This document shows, piece by piece, positions 55,564 through 64,000 of a stretch of 64,000 nt of DNA. Source of the stretch: Nocardia bhagyanarayanae (GTDB lineage: Bacteria; Actinomycetota; Actinomycetes; Mycobacteriales; Mycobacteriaceae); contig NZ_VFPG01000001.1 in the NCBI RefSeq assembly GCF_006716565.1, positions 868,001-932,000 on the forward strand, in the 5' to 3' direction. How positions within the stretch are numbered: position 1 is the first letter of the stretch; each line of letters opens with the position of its first letter. The notes under the pieces were generated by a model that was given only the letters and a program-made list of their open reading frames with translations, had not been told where the DNA came from and did no database searches. The translations under genes and the position numbers were made by a program.

Positions 55564-56256
55564 TCACACGCTCCGCGCCGCGTTGCACACCGTCTCGGCG
55601 AGCATCAGGTCCAGCGGAGTGGTGATCTTGAAGGCCATCGGGTCGCCCGGAATGGTGTGGACCTCGGCGCCAAGCCGTTCGACGAGTCCGGCGTCGTCGG
55701 TGGCGAGCACGTTCGTCTCGTAGGCGGCGCGCAGGAGATCGGCCGCGAAACCTTGCGGTGTCTGGATCGCGCGTAGGGCCGCGCGGTCGGGGGTGCCGGT
55801 CACCACGCCGTGCGGGTCGACGGTCTTGACGGTGTCGACAACCGGGAGGGCGGGCACCACCGCGCGATGACCCGCCCGCAACTCGGCCGCGACCCGGGCG
55901 ATCAACGCGGGCGGGGTGAGCGCGCGGGCGGCGTCGTGCACCAGGTAATAGCCCGCGTCCGGCGCGGCGGCGATACCCGCGCGCACCGAATCGGTGCGTT
56001 CGGCGCCGCCGACGACCACGCGCACGGCGTCCGAGGGCGGCAGCAGGGCGACTGCGCTCTCGACCAGTTCGACGGGGACCATCACGATGATGCGGTCGAC
56101 CGCCCCGGAGGCCAGCAGGCCGTCCACGGCCAGCCGGACCATGGGTGTGCCGCCGACCGCGACGAACGCCTTGGGCATGTTCTCACCCAAACGAACGCCG
56201 CGACCGGCGGCAGGAACCAAGGCAACGACAGGACTGTCGCTGTCAGAGTTGTTCAC
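55564..56256 (-). CDS. ispD: 2-C-methyl-D-erythritol 4-phosphate cytidylyltransferase
   Basis: A 230-aa nucleotidyltransferase of the non-mevalonate pathway. The N-terminal [18 protein letters not shown] is the CTP-binding motif, followed by [13 protein letters not shown] and the [10 protein letters not shown] motif. Starts at GTG 56256, 2 bp after the carD stop. The order carD-ispD-ispF is the same as in mycobacteria. Confidence 0.95.
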   Translation of the reverse strand: MNNSDSDSPVVALVPAAGRGVRLGENMPKAFVAVGGTPMVRLAVDGLLASGAVDRIIVMVPVELVESAVALLPPSDAVRVVVGGAERTDSVRAGIAAAPDAGYYLVHDAARALTPPALIARVAAELRAGHRAVVPALPVVDTVKTVDPHGVVTGTPDRAALRAIQTPQGFAADLLRAAYETNVLATDDAGLVERLGAEVHTIPGDPMAFKITTPLDLMLAETVCNAARSV

Positions 56257-56258
56257 GG

Positions 56259-57114
<856 letters not shown>

Positions 57115-57813
57115 GTGACTGCCCTGAATGCTGTGACCGCCTCGTCGGGGGCGCGGAAGCCACGTCTCATGGTGACTGTTGCCGCACTCGCCGCGGGCGC
57201 CGCGCTCGCGCTGTCCGGCTGCAGCGCGGGGCAGGTCTCCCAGACCGCGAACCAGGCCCCGGCCATCAACGGCAACAACGCCGAGGTCGAGGACATCTCG
57301 CTGCGCAACGTGCACATCGTGTACCCGTCCGAGGGCTACACCAATGCGCAGGGCGGCAAGGCGCTGATCGCGCTGTCCATCGTGAACAACAGCGAGACCG
57401 TCACCGACGAGCTGACCAGCGTCACCACCGACCTCGGCCAGGTGAAGATCACCCCGCCGTCCGGCGCGTCGTCGGTGAAGCTCGCGCCGCAGCAGACCAT
57501 CGTCGCGGCGGCCACCGAGAAGGGCGGCCAGGGCTCGGCCGGCTCGCACGGCGACGACCACGGCTCGGACAGCCACGGCTCGCAGCCGACCAAGCAGCAG
57601 GCCGCCGACCCCGAGGCCAAGCCGGCCACCATCGAGATCACCGGCCTTTCCAAGGACATCACCCCCGGCCTGACCTACACCGTCTCGTTCAACTTCAAGG
57701 AGAACGGCACCGTGCAGGTCCAGGTGCCGGTCGACGCGGGCACCGAGGCCGAGCGCCACGAGTCCGACAAGTCGGGCCCGGCCGCCGGCGGCGGCCACGG
57801 CGGCGGCCACTGA
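57115..57813 (+). CDS. lpqE: LpqE-like lipoprotein with His-rich segments
   Basis: A 232-aa secreted lipoprotein. The signal peptide ends in lipobox LSGC with Cys36. The mature domain is beta-rich (NVHIVYPSEGYTNAQGGKALIALSIVN split around residue 62-90) and recalls LpqE, which occupies this same position next to carD in mycobacteria. Two His/Gly/Ser-rich stretches, GSHGDDHGSDSHGSQP near 143 and the C-terminal GGGHGGGH, could bind metal ions. Starts at GTG 57115 behind GGAGG. Function is not established. Confidence 0.82.
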   Translation: MTALNAVTASSGARKPRLMVTVAALAAGAALALSGCSAGQVSQTANQAPAINGNNAEVEDISLRNVHIVYPSEGYTNAQGGKALIALSIVNNSETVTDELTSVTTDLGQVKITPPSGASSVKLAPQQTIVAAATEKGGQGSAGSHGDDHGSDSHGSQPTKQQAADPEAKPATIEITGLSKDITPGLTYTVSFNFKENGTVQVQVPVDAGTEAERHESDKSGPAAGGGHGGGH

Positions 57814-57839
57814 GCGCGTCCGTCGCGGACTGAGAACGA

Positions 57840-57870
57840 AGGCTGTCGCACACGGTGCGGCAGCCTTTTC
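57840..57870 (+). terminator. Rho-independent terminator between lpqE and radA
   Basis: AGGCTGTCGCAC pairs with GTGCGGCAGCCT (one T-G pair) across a 3-nt loop, followed by TTTTC. One of the few terminators in the window with a real U tract. Confidence 0.85.
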
Positions 57871-57912
57871 CCTATCCGGGGTTCTGTCGGGACCGGTACG
57901 TAAGGTGCGCGT

Positions 57913-59313
57913 GTGGCAAAGAACAAGCCGATCTTCCGGTGCTCCGCCTGCTCGCACGAGGTCGCGAAGTGGGTGGGCAAGTGCCCGGACTGCGGGGCGT
58001 GGGGCACGGTCGACGAGGTAGCCGTCTCGGCCGCGTCGGCCGCCGCGCCGGGTAGGCGCGCGATGCTGCCGAGCACCGCGGCGGCCCCGATCTCCACGAT
58101 CGATTCGCAGGTCACCAAGGCCAGGCCGACCGGTGTCGGCGAGCTGGACCGGGTGCTCGGCGGCGGGGTCGTCGCGGGCTCGGTCGTGCTGCTCTCCGGC
58201 GAGCCCGGCGTCGGCAAGTCGACGCTGCTGCTCGAGGTCGCGCACCGGTGGGCCAAGCAGCGCGACGAGAAGGCGCTCTACGTGACCGCGGAGGAGTCCG
58301 CGGGTCAGGTCCGGCTGCGCGCGGATCGCACCGGCGCGGTGCACGAGCGGGTGTACCTGGCGGCGGAGTCGGATCTGTCGATCGTGCTCGGGCATGTCGA
58401 GCAAGTGCGGCCGACGCTGCTCGTCGTCGACTCGGTGCAGACCATGCTCGCGCCGGACGTGGACGGCGTGATCGGCGGCGTCACCCAGGTGCGCGCGGTG
58501 ACGGCGGCGCTCACCTCGCTCGCCAAGGCGAGCGGGATCGCCGTGCTGCTGGTCGGCCACGTCACCAAGGACGGCAACGTGGCGGGCCCGCGCACCCTCG
58601 AACACCTGGTGGACGTGGTGCTGCAGTTCGAGGGCGACAAGAACTCCACGCTGCGCATGGTGCGCGGCATCAAGAACCGGTTCGGCAGCGCCGACGAGGT
58701 GGGCTGTTTCGAGCTGCACGAGGAAGGCATCGCGGGCGTCGACGACCCGTCCGGGCTGTTCCTGCACCACCGCACCGATTCGGTGCCCGGCACGGCGGTC
58801 ACCGTCGCGATGGACGGCAAGCGGCCGCTGGTCGGCGAGGTGCAGGGCCTGACGGTGAAGACCGAGATCCCCGCGCCGCGCCGCGCCGTCAGCGGGCTCG
58901 ACTACAACCGGGTCGCCATGGTGCTCGCGGTGTTGCAGAGCCGCGGCCGGGTCTTCCTCGGCAAGCACGACGTCTACGCGGCGACGGTCGGCGGCATGCG
59001 GCTCGTCGAGCCCGCGGCGGACCTCGCCATCGCGCTCGCCATCGCCAGCGCCGAATCCGACACCGCGCTCCCGCCCGGCTGGGTGATACTCGGCGAGGTC
59101 GGCCTGGCGGGCGAGGTGCGGAAGGTGACCGGCGTGGCACGTAGGCTGGCCGAAGCACAGCGGCTCGGCTTCACCACCGCGCTGGTGCCGCCGGGGCTGG
59201 ATCGAGTGAAGGGCGGGGGCATGAAGATTCACGAGGTGACCGACGTCGGTTCCGCGCTGCGGATCAGCGGCCTGCGCGCGCGGCGGGCGGCGCGGAACGA
59301 GGCGGCCGAGTGA
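57913..59313 (+). CDS. radA: DNA repair protein RadA (Sms)
   Basis: A 466-aa RadA helicase-like protein. It has an N-terminal zinc finger C10-x2-C13...C24-x2-C27, a RecA-like core with Walker [11 protein letters not shown] (about 95-104), the RadA-specific KNRFG motif in [13 protein letters not shown], and a C-terminal Lon-protease-like domain ([21 protein letters not shown]). It promotes branch migration in recombination. Starts at GTG 57913. Its stop overlaps the disA GTG (GTGA). Confidence 0.95.
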   Translation: MAKNKPIFRCSACSHEVAKWVGKCPDCGAWGTVDEVAVSAASAAAPGRRAMLPSTAAAPISTIDSQVTKARPTGVGELDRVLGGGVVAGSVVLLSGEPGVGKSTLLLEVAHRWAKQRDEKALYVTAEESAGQVRLRADRTGAVHERVYLAAESDLSIVLGHVEQVRPTLLVVDSVQTMLAPDVDGVIGGVTQVRAVTAALTSLAKASGIAVLLVGHVTKDGNVAGPRTLEHLVDVVLQFEGDKNSTLRMVRGIKNRFGSADEVGCFELHEEGIAGVDDPSGLFLHHRTDSVPGTAVTVAMDGKRPLVGEVQGLTVKTEIPAPRRAVSGLDYNRVAMVLAVLQSRGRVFLGKHDVYAATVGGMRLVEPAADLAIALAIASAESDTALPPGWVILGEVGLAGEVRKVTGVARRLAEAQRLGFTTALVPPGLDRVKGGGMKIHEVTDVGSALRISGLRARRAARNEAAE

Positions 59314-60683
59314 TACCGGGGCGGTGGGCGGCGTATCTGCTCGGCAGACCGGCTCCCGTCGCGCCATGTCCTCCGGTCCCGACGACGACCGCGCGGAACC
59401 GGCTGCCCGAGATCGTCACCCGGCTGGCTCCCGGCACGCCGCTGCGGGACGGACTGGAACGCATCCAGCGGGGTCGCACCGGCGGCCTGATCGTGCTCGG
59501 CTACGACGCGGATGTCGAGCGAATCTGCGACGGCGGATTCGAGCTGGACGTCGAGTTCGCGCCTACCCGGCTGCGCGAGCTGTCGAAGATGGACGGCGCG
59601 GTCGTGCTCTCCACCGACGGCTCCCGCATCCTGCGCGCCAACGTGCACCTGGTGCCCGATCCGAACCTGCCGAGCGCCGAATCCGGCACCAGGCACCGGG
59701 CCGCCGAGCGGACCGCCGCCCAGACCGGCTACCCGGTGATCGCGGTGAGCAAGTCGATGCGCACGGTGACGCTCTACATCGACGAGGTCCGCCACCTGGT
59801 CGAACCGTCGGCCACCATCCTGGCCAGGGCGAACCAGGCGCTCGGCACGTTGGAGCGCTACAAGGCGCGGCTGGATCAGGTGTGCGAGCAGCTGTCGGAG
59901 AGCGAGCTCGAGGACGTCGTCACCCTGCGCGACGCGCTGTCGGCGGCCCAGCGCCTGGAACTCGTCCGGCGTCTTGCCAAGGAGATCGAGCAGAGCGTGC
60001 TGGAACTCGGCGCCGACGGTCGCCAGCTCGCGCTGCAACTGGAGGATCTGGTCGGCGACAGCGCCTGGCTGCGCGAGCTGCTCATCCGTGACTACCTCGC
60101 CTGCGAGCCGGCAGGGGCAGGTGTGCCTGCTCATGATGCGGTTCTCCGCACGAGTACCCCGCAACGGGAGAACACGGCTTGCTCGTGTGCCGACCACGGA
60201 CATGTGTATGTGTCAGAGCTGGAGCGCGCGATGACGGGGGCAGGTGTGCCTCCTCATGGTGTGGATCTCCGTACGAGTACCCCGCAACGGGAGAACACGG
60301 CATGCTCGTGTGCCGGCCACGGACATGTGTATGTGTCAGAGGTGGAGCGGGCGATGGCCGGGCTGGACTCGCTCAGCGACGGCGAACTGCTCGATCTCAC
60401 CAATCTGGCTGCGCCGCTCGGTTATCCGGGCACCATCGAGGCGCTGGACCTGCCGATGCGCCCGCGGGGCTACCGGGTGCTCACCCGGATACCCAGGCTG
60501 CGCTTCACCCACATCGAATCGCTGGTCGACTCGTTCGGCTCGCTCCAGGGACTGCTGGTCGCGACAACGAGCGATCTGCAGGCCGTCGACGGCATCGGAG
60601 TGCCGAGAGCGCGGCAGATCCGCGACGGGCTGACCCGCCTCGCGGAAGCGGGCGCGGACAACCCGTTCGAGCGGGAACGATGA
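59310..60683 (+). CDS. disA: DNA integrity scanning diadenylate cyclase DisA, with an in-frame tandem insertion
   Basis: A 457-aa DisA that makes c-di-AMP. The cyclase domain has DGA at 95-97 and RHR at 128-130, both intact; the C-terminal helix-hairpin-helix domain ends [22 protein letters not shown]. Residues 269-350 are two tandem 41-residue repeats (see repeat entry) inserted after RDYLACEPA and absent from DisA as I know it (about 358 aa in M. tuberculosis). Without them it would be 375 aa. The frame stays open, so a longer protein is expected. The GTG start lies in the radA stop and adds about 25 residues at the N-terminus. Confidence 0.9.
   Translation: MIPGRWAAYLLGRPAPVAPCPPVPTTTARNRLPEIVTRLAPGTPLRDGLERIQRGRTGGLIVLGYDADVERICDGGFELDVEFAPTRLRELSKMDGAVVLSTDGSRILRANVHLVPDPNLPSAESGTRHRAAERTAAQTGYPVIAVSKSMRTVTLYIDEVRHLVEPSATILARANQALGTLERYKARLDQVCEQLSESELEDVVTLRDALSAAQRLELVRRLAKEIEQSVLELGADGRQLALQLEDLVGDSAWLRELLIRDYLACEPAGAGVPAHDAVLRTSTPQRENTACSCADHGHVYVSELERAMTGAGVPPHGVDLRTSTPQRENTACSCAGHGHVYVSEVERAMAGLDSLSDGELLDLTNLAAPLGYPGTIEALDLPMRPRGYRVLTRIPRLRFTHIESLVDSFGSLQGLLVATTSDLQAVDGIGVPRARQIRDGLTRLAEAGADNPFERER
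60114..60359 (+). repeat. 123-bp in-frame tandem duplication inside disA
   Basis: Two adjacent 123-bp copies (60114-60236 and 60237-60359) match at 112 positions. Each encodes 41 residues, beginning GAGVP and containing [14 protein letters not shown] and HGHVYVSE. Third codon positions are much richer in A/T (GGT, CCT, CAT, GAT, TAT, TCA) than in the rest of disA. Copy 1 contains a possible stem GTTCTCC (60141-60147) with GGAGAAC (60167-60173). There are only two copies and no spacers, so it is not a CRISPR. The origin is unknown. Confidence 0.9.
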
Positions 60684-60689
60684 AGCGGC

Positions 60690-61352
60690 TCAGGCGATGT
60701 TGAACGGCTCGGCCGCGCTACGCACCGAACCGAGTTGCGCGACAACCGAATACGCGCCCGGCGGCACCGGAACCCGCTCACCGGCGCAGTTCGGCTGGGA
60801 TGTCGAGCCCGACCAGGTGACCTGGAAAGCTGCCTGTTCACCGCGATTCAGATTGCGCACGTCGGGCTGACCGTCCGGATAGCAGTCGGTGCTCGACCAC
60901 AGTTTCCGGGTGCCGTCGAGGGTGTAGACCGAGATCTGCTGCAACCCGGAACCGACGTCGCGGGAGCAGGTCACCGAGGAGATGTTGGTGATCACGATGC
61001 CGAAAACCGGCTGCTCGCCCGCCTTGTAGGTGGGTTGCTCGACGGTCACCTTCACCGCGAGCGACTGATCGGGGCACTGCCCGGCCGCCACGGGAGCCGG
61101 ACTGGCCGCCGGGGTCACCGAAGGTTTGGGCGCGTCCGCGCTGATGGAGGACTTCGGCGCGTCACCCGACTTCTTCACCGACGAAGTCGAACTCGACGCG
61201 GCCACCTTGGCGTCACCGGGTGAGCCGCCACCGCGCACGACCATCACCACCAGCCAAATCACCAGCGCGAGCGCCACGACCAGGATTCCGATGGCGAAAA
61301 CGCGACGTCGCCAGTAGATCTCCGGAGGCAGCGGTCCAGTCGGTTCCAGCAC
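60690..61352 (-). CDS. Membrane-anchored extracellular protein (Rv3587c-like)
   Basis: A 220-aa protein with a short cytosolic N-terminus, one membrane helix (VFAIGILVVALALVIWLVVM, residues 18-37), a Ser/Ala/Pro-rich linker and an extracellular beta-sandwich-like domain with several cysteines (GQCPDQSLAVKV, VTCSRDVG, TDCYPDG, NCAGERVPVPPG), probably disulfide-bonded. Its position between disA and canB matches the conserved hypothetical of mycobacteria. Starts at GTG 61352. Function unknown. Confidence 0.82.
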   Translation of the reverse strand: MLEPTGPLPPEIYWRRRVFAIGILVVALALVIWLVVMVVRGGGSPGDAKVAASSSTSSVKKSGDAPKSSISADAPKPSVTPAASPAPVAAGQCPDQSLAVKVTVEQPTYKAGEQPVFGIVITNISSVTCSRDVGSGLQQISVYTLDGTRKLWSSTDCYPDGQPDVRNLNRGEQAAFQVTWSGSTSQPNCAGERVPVPPGAYSVVAQLGSVRSAAEPFNIA

Positions 61353-61476
61353 GATTCAAACTTACGGGCAGCACCGGGCGCGGTGTCTCAGGACCTCGGC
61401 GTGTCGGACTGGACGACGCCGCAGTGCCGGGTGCTGTGCACCCGGCACGCTGGGGAAACTCCGCTCCGAGAACGGG

Positions 61477-62100
61477 TCAGACGACCTCACCGATGTTGCC
61501 GACGACACGGTGCAGCTTGACCTGGCCTTCGGCCAGTTTGTACGTCACGCTGGCAATGGCCAGCTCGCCGGTCGCGACCCGCTGGGAAATGATCATCGAC
61601 CGCTGCATCAGCAGCCTGCTGGTCTCCACGACATGCCTGGCCTCCATCTCGTCCACGCCGGAGAGACCCTCGCGGCGGCCGATCAGGATGGAGGGCGTCA
61701 CCTTTTCGACGACGCTGCGGATGAACCCACCGGGTACCTCACCGCCGTCGAGCGCGTCGATGGTCGCCTTCACCGCGCCGCAGCTGTCGTGTCCGAGCAC
61801 CACGATCAGCGGAACGCTCAACACGTGCACGCCGTACTCGATCGAACCGAGCACCGAGCTGTCGACCACGTGGCCCGCGGTGCGCACTACGAACATGTCG
61901 CCGAGGCCTTGATCGAAGATCAATTCCGCCGCCACGCGCGAGTCGCCGCACCCGAAGACGATGGCCGAAGGATGCTGACCGCCGACGAGCTTCGCCCGGT
62001 CGGCGGCACCCTGACTAGGATGCAAAAGCGTGCCGTTGACGAAACGCTCGTTGCCCTCGCGGAGGGATTTCCAGGCGCTGATCGGGTTTGAATCAGACAT
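61477..62100 (-). CDS. canB: Beta-class carbonic anhydrase (CanB-like)
   Basis: A 207-aa beta-carbonic anhydrase interconverting CO2 and bicarbonate. Zinc ligands are C51, H104 and C107 with the Asp53-Arg55 dyad (FGCGDSRVAAE; VLGHDSCGAV). ATG 62100 gives MSDSNPISAWKSL, colinear with M. tuberculosis Rv3588c (also 207 aa); an ATG at 62109 would add three residues. It diverges from mutY. Confidence 0.93.
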   Translation of the reverse strand: MSDSNPISAWKSLREGNERFVNGTLLHPSQGAADRAKLVGGQHPSAIVFGCGDSRVAAELIFDQGLGDMFVVRTAGHVVDSSVLGSIEYGVHVLSVPLIVVLGHDSCGAVKATIDALDGGEVPGGFIRSVVEKVTPSILIGRREGLSGVDEMEARHVVETSRLLMQRSMIISQRVATGELAIASVTYKLAEGQVKLHRVVGNIGEVV

Positions 62101-62190
62101 ACCGACCATTGTGCACAAGGCATTCGCTACCGGCGAGTCGGTTGCGTTACGGGTCGGCAAATATCGACTGGCCGCCGGGCGGCGGAGACG

Positions 62191-63126
62191 GTGAGGGTAA
62201 TGCTCAGCGGCACAGGTCGGATCACGCCGACCCCGCAACAGATCGGCGATCGCGGCATCGACGCCGACGTGTTGCTGGACTGGTACGCCGAGACCGCCCG
62301 CGACCTGCCGTGGCGACGCCCCGGCGTGACCGCGTGGCAGATCCTGATGAGCGAGATCATGCTCCAGCAGACCCCCGTCGTGCGGGTCGAGCCGATCTGG
62401 CTGGAGTGGGTGGCGCGCTGGCCGGTGCCCTCGGCGATGGCCGCGTCCTCCCAGGCCGAGGTGCTGCGCGCGTGGGGCAAGCTCGGCTATCCGCGGCGCG
62501 CGCTACGGCTGCACGAGTGCGCGCGGGTGCTCGCCGAGGAACACGGCGACGAGGTCCCCGCCGACGTGGACGTGCTGCTCGGGCTGCCCGGCATCGGCGC
62601 TTACACCGCGCGTGCGGTCGCCTGCTTCGCCTACGGCCAGCGCGTGCCGGTGGTGGACACCAACGTGCGCCGGGTCGTCGCGCGCGCCGTGCACGGTCGC
62701 GCCGAAGCGGGCAACCCGGCCGCGCGCGATCTCGCCGAGACCGAGGCGCTGCTGCCCGCGAAAATCGACCGCGCGGCAAGGTTTTCCGCCGCGCTGATGG
62801 AACTCGGCGCGACGGTCTGCACCGCGCGCACGCCCGACTGTGCGCGCTGTCCACTGCCCGCCTGCGCCTGGGTGACCGCGGGTCGCCCGGTGTCGGAAGT
62901 GGTGCGCCGCACGCAGAAGTACGAGGGCACCGACCGCCAGGCCCGCGGCCGCCTGCTCGACGTGTTGCGCGCCGCGACCGGGCCGGTCGAGCGGGTTCGC
63001 CTGGACCTGGCATGGACCCGCGATCCGGGCCAGCGCGACAGGGCACTCGACTCGCTGCTGGTCGACGGGCTGATCGAGCAGACGGCCGATGGATTGTTCG
63101 CCCTCGCCGGCGAGGGTGATCGCTGA
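62191..63126 (+). CDS. mutY: A/G-specific adenine glycosylase MutY
   Basis: A 311-aa HhH-GPD base-excision enzyme. It has SEIMLQQTPVVRV (catalytic Glu region), the helix-hairpin-helix LPGIGAYTARAVACFAYGQ with VVDTNVRRV, and a C-terminal [4Fe-4S] loop C-x6-C-x2-C-x4-C (TVCTARTPDCARCPLPAC). It removes adenine opposite 8-oxoguanine. GTG 62191 is used; ATG 62200 is an alternative. The usual MutY C-terminal NUDIX-like domain is not present in full, as in other actinobacterial MutY. A repeat array follows. Confidence 0.92.
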   Translation: MRVMLSGTGRITPTPQQIGDRGIDADVLLDWYAETARDLPWRRPGVTAWQILMSEIMLQQTPVVRVEPIWLEWVARWPVPSAMAASSQAEVLRAWGKLGYPRRALRLHECARVLAEEHGDEVPADVDVLLGLPGIGAYTARAVACFAYGQRVPVVDTNVRRVVARAVHGRAEAGNPAARDLAETEALLPAKIDRAARFSAALMELGATVCTARTPDCARCPLPACAWVTAGRPVSEVVRRTQKYEGTDRQARGRLLDVLRAATGPVERVRLDLAWTRDPGQRDRALDSLLVDGLIEQTADGLFALAGEGDR

Positions 63127-63127
63127 C

Positions 63128-63257
63128 CGACCAAAGATCACCGTCAGCCGACCCACCGCGATGAAGGTCACCCGCGGTCGGTTGAGCGGGCACGCAGGTC
63201 GGGCGAATGAAGGTCACGTCCAGTCGATCTGGCCGGATGAAGGCGGCCTTCGGTCGG
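63128..63257 (+). repeat. Dispersed intergenic repeat array, copy B
   Basis: Its first 54 bp (63128-63181) match 25148-25201, inverted, at about 47 positions. It continues with further units, so ATGAAGG begins at 63161, 63207 and 63237, each followed after a few bases by CRGTCG. Counting the degenerate first unit there are four units of a roughly 20-bp core, TGAAGGTCACC-N-TCRGTCGG. It lies between the convergent mutY and hydrolase genes. Confidence 0.75.
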
Positions 63258-63287
63258 TTACCCGCGCGGACCGTTCTGGACGCGGTA

Positions 63288-64000
63288 TCAGGCGAGGATC
63301 CGGTGCAGAAATCGCTCCACTTCGGCGCGATAGCGCTCGGGCTGATCGTCGTGCACCAGATGCCCCGCGTCCGGAATCAGCACGTACTCCGCGTTCGCGT
63401 TGCTCTCGGCCATTTCGCGCATCTGCCCGGCCGGGGTGATGGTGTGCTCGCCCTCGATGAGCAGCACCGGGACGCGCACCGCCCGCCACTGCTCCCAGAA
63501 ATGGCGGGTGCCCCACTCCTCGGAGATGTCGCGGAAGGTCGTGACCGAGCCGTGCAGCCGATAGCCGTCCGGGCCGTGCTCGAAGGAGTTCAGAAAGTAG
63601 CGACCCGCGACCGGGCCGAAGTACTCGAGCACCGAGTCGGCGTCCGGAAACGGCTGCGGCCACGCCTCGATCATGGCGGCCCAGTCCGCGGCGGTGCGTC
63701 CGGTGAAGTCGGGGGCGATGTCCTCCACCACCAGCGCGCGCACCCGCTCCGGATAGTGCGCGGCGAAGACCCAGCCGTGCAGCGCTCCCATGGAGTGGCC
63801 GATCACGACCATCGGCTCGGTGAGGTGCGCGGTGGCTTCGGCGAGATCCGCGACGAAGGCCTCGGTGGTCAATTCGGGCGGCGCCGGGCGGCCGTGGCCC
63901 GCGGCGTCGTAGGTGTAGACGTGCCCGTGCGCCCGCAGCCAGTCCAGCTGGTCGCCCCAGGTGCGCGCGCTGCCCATCAAGCCGTGCAGCAGCAGGATCG
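63288..64000 (-). CDS. Alpha/beta hydrolase (5' end outside the window)
   Basis: At least 237 codons of an alpha/beta hydrolase entering from the right edge. The oxyanion-loop ILLLHGLMGSARTWG is read at the very edge, so the start codon lies beyond base 64000. The nucleophile Ser is in VVIGHSMGALHG, an Asp in the IEGEHT region is possible, and the catalytic His is in PDAGHLVHDDQPERY. Substrate unknown. Confidence 0.82.
   Translation of the reverse strand, partial: ILLLHGLMGSARTWGDQLDWLRAHGHVYTYDAAGHGRPAPPELTTEAFVADLAEATAHLTEPMVVIGHSMGALHGWVFAAHYPERVRALVVEDIAPDFTGRTAADWAAMIEAWPQPFPDADSVLEYFGPVAGRYFLNSFEHGPDGYRLHGSVTTFRDISEEWGTRHFWEQWRAVRVPVLLIEGEHTITPAGQMREMAESNANAEYVLIPDAGHLVHDDQPERYRAEVERFLHRILA

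Noticed and set aside
60114..60359. The disA repeat as a CRISPR or as two partial genes
   Set aside because: Only two abutting copies with no spacers, and the disA frame stays open through both. The opposite-strand frame 60082-60303 is only their shadow.

Overview
The window is a high-GC stretch from an actinobacterium of the order Mycobacteriales, most likely a Nocardia or a close relative. Three things point there. GTG starts are frequent and genes overlap tightly (ATGA, TGATG). There is a nearly complete aerobic cholesterol-degradation regulon under a KstR-type repressor. The right end carries the block rlmB-cysS-ispF-ispD-carD / lpqE-radA-disA / membrane protein-canB / mutY, which matches the order around carD in Mycobacterium tuberculosis. 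The genus is inferred; no rRNA or tRNA gene is present to test it.

Layout. 1-6.2 kb: small accessory oxidoreductases and regulators (NADH dehydrogenase-like flavoprotein, TetR plus flavin monooxygenase, AraC-type regulator facing a saccharopine-dehydrogenase-like gene, DUF985 cupin). 6.2-11.6 kb: first steroid block, kshA and a small partner gene facing hsaA-hsaD-hsaC-hsaB, with two KstR-type operators between them. 11.6-17.6 kb: a 68-bp tandem repeat, then short-chain oxidoreductases, TetR and ArsR regulators, a DUF1059 microprotein and a DUF574 methyltransferase. 17.7-25.1 kb: second steroid block, a Kst4D-like flavoprotein gene followed by hsaE-hsaG-hsaF, diverging from kstD and a MaoC hydratase. 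25.2-30.6 kb: MoxR/DUF58/DUF4129 membrane operon and a ZapE-like ATPase with its TetR neighbour. 31.3-39.6 kb: NUDIX hydrolase, then the third steroid block, a six-gene run fadE34-chsE1-chsE2-chsH2-chsH1-ltp2 diverging from kstR. 40-46 kb: OtsB-GH15 fusion and a zinc-type ABC transporter. 46-52 kb: a large AfsR/SARP regulator, a membrane protein, an acyl-CoA dehydrogenase and a crotonase. 52-64 kb: the conserved housekeeping block.

The steroid genes form one logical pathway. KstD and KshA open ring B. HsaA/HsaB hydroxylate the resulting secosteroid, HsaC cleaves ring A by meta-fission, HsaD hydrolyses the product, and HsaE-F-G turn the C6 fragment into pyruvate and propionyl-CoA. FadE34, ChsE1/E2, ChsH1/H2, Ltp2 and the MaoC hydratase shorten the side chain. 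KstR-like palindromes of the form TnnAACnnGTTnnA, exact or with one mismatch, lie at all five promoters that start these runs.

The strangest object is inside disA. The diadenylate cyclase gene carries an in-frame, near-perfect tandem duplication of a 123-bp Cys/His-containing unit, with codon use unlike the rest of the gene, between its central and C-terminal domains. Other unexplained structure includes a dispersed array of 20-bp intergenic units shared by two loci 38 kb apart, a 15-bp palindrome shared by two divergent promoters, and the 68-bp repeat behind hsaB.
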